Assembly (NCBI RefSeq): GCF_001949145.1
Contig: NW_019091355.1
Coordinates: 3,658,476 to 3,722,475, forward strand
DNA from: Acanthaster planci
Taxonomy: Eukaryota; Echinodermata; Asteroidea; Valvatida; Acanthasteridae
Reading direction: 5' to 3'
Length of the DNA stretch: 64,000 bases
Part shown: positions 63,452-64,000 of the stretch, piece by piece
Position numbering within the stretch: the first letter of the stretch is position 1
How the letters are laid out: every line of letters starts with the position of its first letter
The notes under the pieces: model-generated
Databases searched by the model: none
Told to the model about the DNA's origin: nothing
What the model saw: the letters and a program-made list of their open reading frames with translations, nothing else
Program-made: the position numbers and the translations under genes

Positions 63452-63913
63452 TTTGTTTTTCGTCTGGTTACCAGGCTTTTTGGATTCTGTTTATGTTTAT
63501 CTGTTTATGCAAACTGAATGCTTCACGTAGGTCTAACTTCTAGGGCCGTAGAATTTGAGTCTTCTCAGCCTATGTATCCACCTTGAATGCTAATACACTA
63601 CCGGTACATGTATACGTACACGTTATTATTTACTACTGATGTTGTGGCCAAACAAATGTTCGACTATTTCTGTCTGATTAAAAGCAAATGATCAGTGGCT
63701 ATGTAGCTGATATATAGGAGTGAATCGAGGTCAAGTGGTTGATATCTATAAAACTATTGACGTGTTATTATATGATTCAGACAGCAGTAAAAATTTATTA
63801 TCTGCTAGCCACATGACTGTATTCAGTACCATAAATGATGTACATGGCCAGAGTGCGGGCTGTTTACTGCTCATACAACATCTTATTATTTCATGGCACG
63901 TTCTTAACTCTTA

Positions 63914-63963
63914 ACTTTCAGCATGAAGGTACATGCACGTGTAAACAGCAACCTGCTGAAAGT
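63914..63963. repeat. Hairpin near the window end
   Basis: Bases 63914-63923 and 63954-63963 are exact 10-bp reverse complements with a 30-base loop, and a further AGGT/ACCT pair lies inside. A small foldback structure of unknown origin. Confidence 0.55.
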
Positions 63964-64000
63964 AATCAGAACTGTTAGATATGTAACAGTTGGAAGGGTA

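Larger units (their letters stand above)
60295..63913. other. Unique non-coding DNA
   Basis: No gene seen. There are A tracts at 60413-60424 and 60434-60446, a (TAA)n microsatellite at 62581-62601, a T12 tract near 62749, and a CRE palindrome at 63442-63451. The short frames have no recognisable domain. Confidence 0.55.

Overview
This 64 kb window looks like eukaryotic nuclear DNA with no protein-coding gene, RNA gene or prokaryotic-style feature that I can support. Apart from reading frames crossing the assembly gap, no open frame exceeds about 150 codons. The longest ones run through low-complexity tracts, lie opposite other open frames, or show no domain I recognise. The simplest reading is a gene desert or a very long intron. 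The style of the DNA suggests a marine invertebrate, perhaps a deuterostome such as an echinoderm, hemichordate or cephalochordate. The pointers are scattered ACATGTAC and TGTAGGCCTACA-type palindromes, many G/C and A/T homopolymers, short inverted-repeat transposons, and CpG-to-TpG decay between transposon arms. That placement is inference and is not proven.

The best-supported objects are mobile or foldback elements. They are a divergent foldback element at 198-386, a palindromic MITE at 12507-12685, a foldback element with a 6-bp target duplication at 14997-15154, a 1.9 kb element with about 45-50 bp terminal inverted repeats at 24641-26504, a long hairpin at 27115-27297, and a MITE with 53-bp arms and a 4-bp target duplication at 41577-41827. 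Smaller perfect hairpins lie at 9394-9430 and 10646-10673, and a mixed direct/inverted motif cluster at 23214-23361.

Layout: 1-12500 is mostly unique DNA with one foldback element and two CTCF-like motifs sharing a 14-mer. From 12500 to 27300 the elements are concentrated. From 27800 to 54600 there are several stretches that read like cis-regulatory DNA: compact, CpG-containing, rich in homeodomain cores, and with few homopolymers. The clearest is 33131-33350, with a near-palindromic RFX X-box directly beside SOX- and PBX/HOX-like sites; part of that module recurs exactly at 46670-46685. From 54780 to 57100 ACATGT palindromes are dense. An 817-bp run of N (59478-60294) is an assembly gap, and the last 3.7 kb is unremarkable apart from a CRE-type palindrome and a terminal hairpin.

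No operon or pathway logic can be drawn. If the window does anything, it most likely acts in cis as regulatory DNA for a gene outside it, diluted by decayed non-autonomous transposons. All regulatory calls are motif-level readings made by eye, without alignment or scoring, and carry low confidence.
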